This document shows, piece by piece, positions 10,733 to 11,117 of a DNA stretch of 11,117 nucleotides. The DNA comes from an uncultured Micrococcales bacterium (GTDB lineage: Bacteria > Actinomycetota > Actinomycetes > Actinomycetales > Microbacteriaceae). The first letter of the stretch is position 1. The number at the start of each line of letters is the position of its first letter. The notes under the pieces are model-generated. The model worked only from the letters and a program-made list of their open reading frames with translations. It did no database searches and was not told the DNA's origin. Location of the stretch: positions 1-11,117 of the forward strand of contig CAITNA010000211.1 of the NCBI GenBank assembly GCA_903893675.1, written 5' to 3'. Position numbers and translations under genes: made by a program.

Positions 10733-11117
10733 TTAGGCAGCGGCCTCAGAGGTTCGCTCGTAGAGCTTGGCCATTACCCACCACTTGCCATCGAGCTTCA
10801 CCAGGTTCAGGTAGTCCTGATAGACAAAGCCAAACATCTCGACCTGAACGCGGGCGATTGCCAACTCTGGGCCGAGCTGGTCAACAAAGATGATGTGATC
10901 GCGGCGCTTGTTGCCAAGTTCGCGAGGCGACTGACGCTCAGACACCTGCGAGCGATAGAGCGCGTATGGGCGAATCACAAGTTCGTTGCCCTGAGTCGAG
11001 TAGAGGCACGAGCTATGGTGGAAGACCTCGTCGAACAGGTCCATGTCCTGTTCGTGCATGACGTCAAAGTAGTTGTCGAGCAGGGTGATGATGCCAACCT
11101 CGATAGACGAGGTCTCC
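10733..11117 (-). CDS. NTF2/SnoaL-like (lumazine-binding-domain-like) protein, 5' end beyond the window
   Basis: The frame is open from its TAA at 10733 to the right edge, so the true start is outside; an internal ATG at 11059 is not the start, since the residues before it (TLLDNYFDVM) continue the fold. The 127 visible residues show the alpha+beta cone pattern: an N-terminal helix with YFDVMHEQDMDLFDEVFHHSS, then a strand and helix (NELVIRPYALYRSQVSER), then strands DHIIFVDQLGPELAIARVQVEM and YQDYLNLVKLDGKWWVMAKLYER. The 'D...HxxxxLY' opening and the ending 'L...DGKWWVMAKLY' are typical of NTF2-like proteins of the SnoaL or putative lumazine-binding type. Such domains serve as small-molecule enzymes or binding modules; the substrate cannot be told. 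Confidence 0.75.
   Translation of the reverse strand, partial: ETSSIEVGIITLLDNYFDVMHEQDMDLFDEVFHHSSCLYSTQGNELVIRPYALYRSQVSERQSPRELGNKRRDHIIFVDQLGPELAIARVQVEMFGFVYQDYLNLVKLDGKWWVMAKLYERTSEAAA

Overview
The window looks like a piece of chromosome from a moderately GC-rich actinobacterium, most likely a small-genome member of Microbacteriaceae. This rests on the PurF N-terminus and [4Fe-4S] type, the actinobacterial SCP_3 and DUF3073 proteins, a RipA-like NlpC/P60 hydrolase, tRNAs not all carrying an encoded CCA, and an apparently high share of leaderless genes. Genus is not determinable from the sequence alone. No insertion sequence, phage gene, integrase or CRISPR array is visible; this is core chromosome.

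Region 1 (1-4084) is a purine biosynthesis block. A 5' fragment of purD points left. A probable operon points right: an SCP_3-family protein, an unrecognised 86-residue two-helix membrane protein, purF (glutamine-PRPP amidotransferase) and purM (AIR synthetase), whose start overlaps the purF stop by one base. A DUF3073 gene converges on purM with 12 bp between stops. purD and the SCP_3 gene diverge from only 16 bp, within which each has a -10-like hexamer exactly 6 nt before its GTG, as expected for two leaderless transcripts.

Region 2 (4120-8981), all on the minus strand, is a membrane-transport block. In transcription order it holds a small unknown membrane protein, a 14-helix DHA2-type MFS exporter, a KimA-like potassium importer, and two tandem FluC/CrcB fluoride-channel subunits that probably pair as a heterodimer. 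An intrinsic terminator lies between the MFS gene and kimA, and its T-run ends directly at the kimA start codon. The kimA-fluC-fluC genes are tightly packed (9 nt gap, then an 8 nt overlap) and are probably cotranscribed.

Region 3 (9041-9384) is a minus-strand tRNA cluster in the order Glu(TTC), Asp(GTC), Phe(GAA), ending in a hairpin terminator. Two hairpins with GAAA loops occupy the Asp-Phe spacer.

Region 4 (9511-11117) holds a secreted coiled-coil plus NlpC/P60 peptidoglycan hydrolase with a Cys-His-Glu triad like RipA. It converges on an NTF2/SnoaL-like protein whose 5' end lies outside the window.

The most notable things are not a new enzyme system. They are a repeated leaderless start architecture (TANNNT, 6 nt, start codon) at several genes, a possible terminator/promoter overlap at kimA, and loss of most of the pore phenylalanines in the fluoride-channel pair. 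I saw no clearly undescribed multi-gene system.
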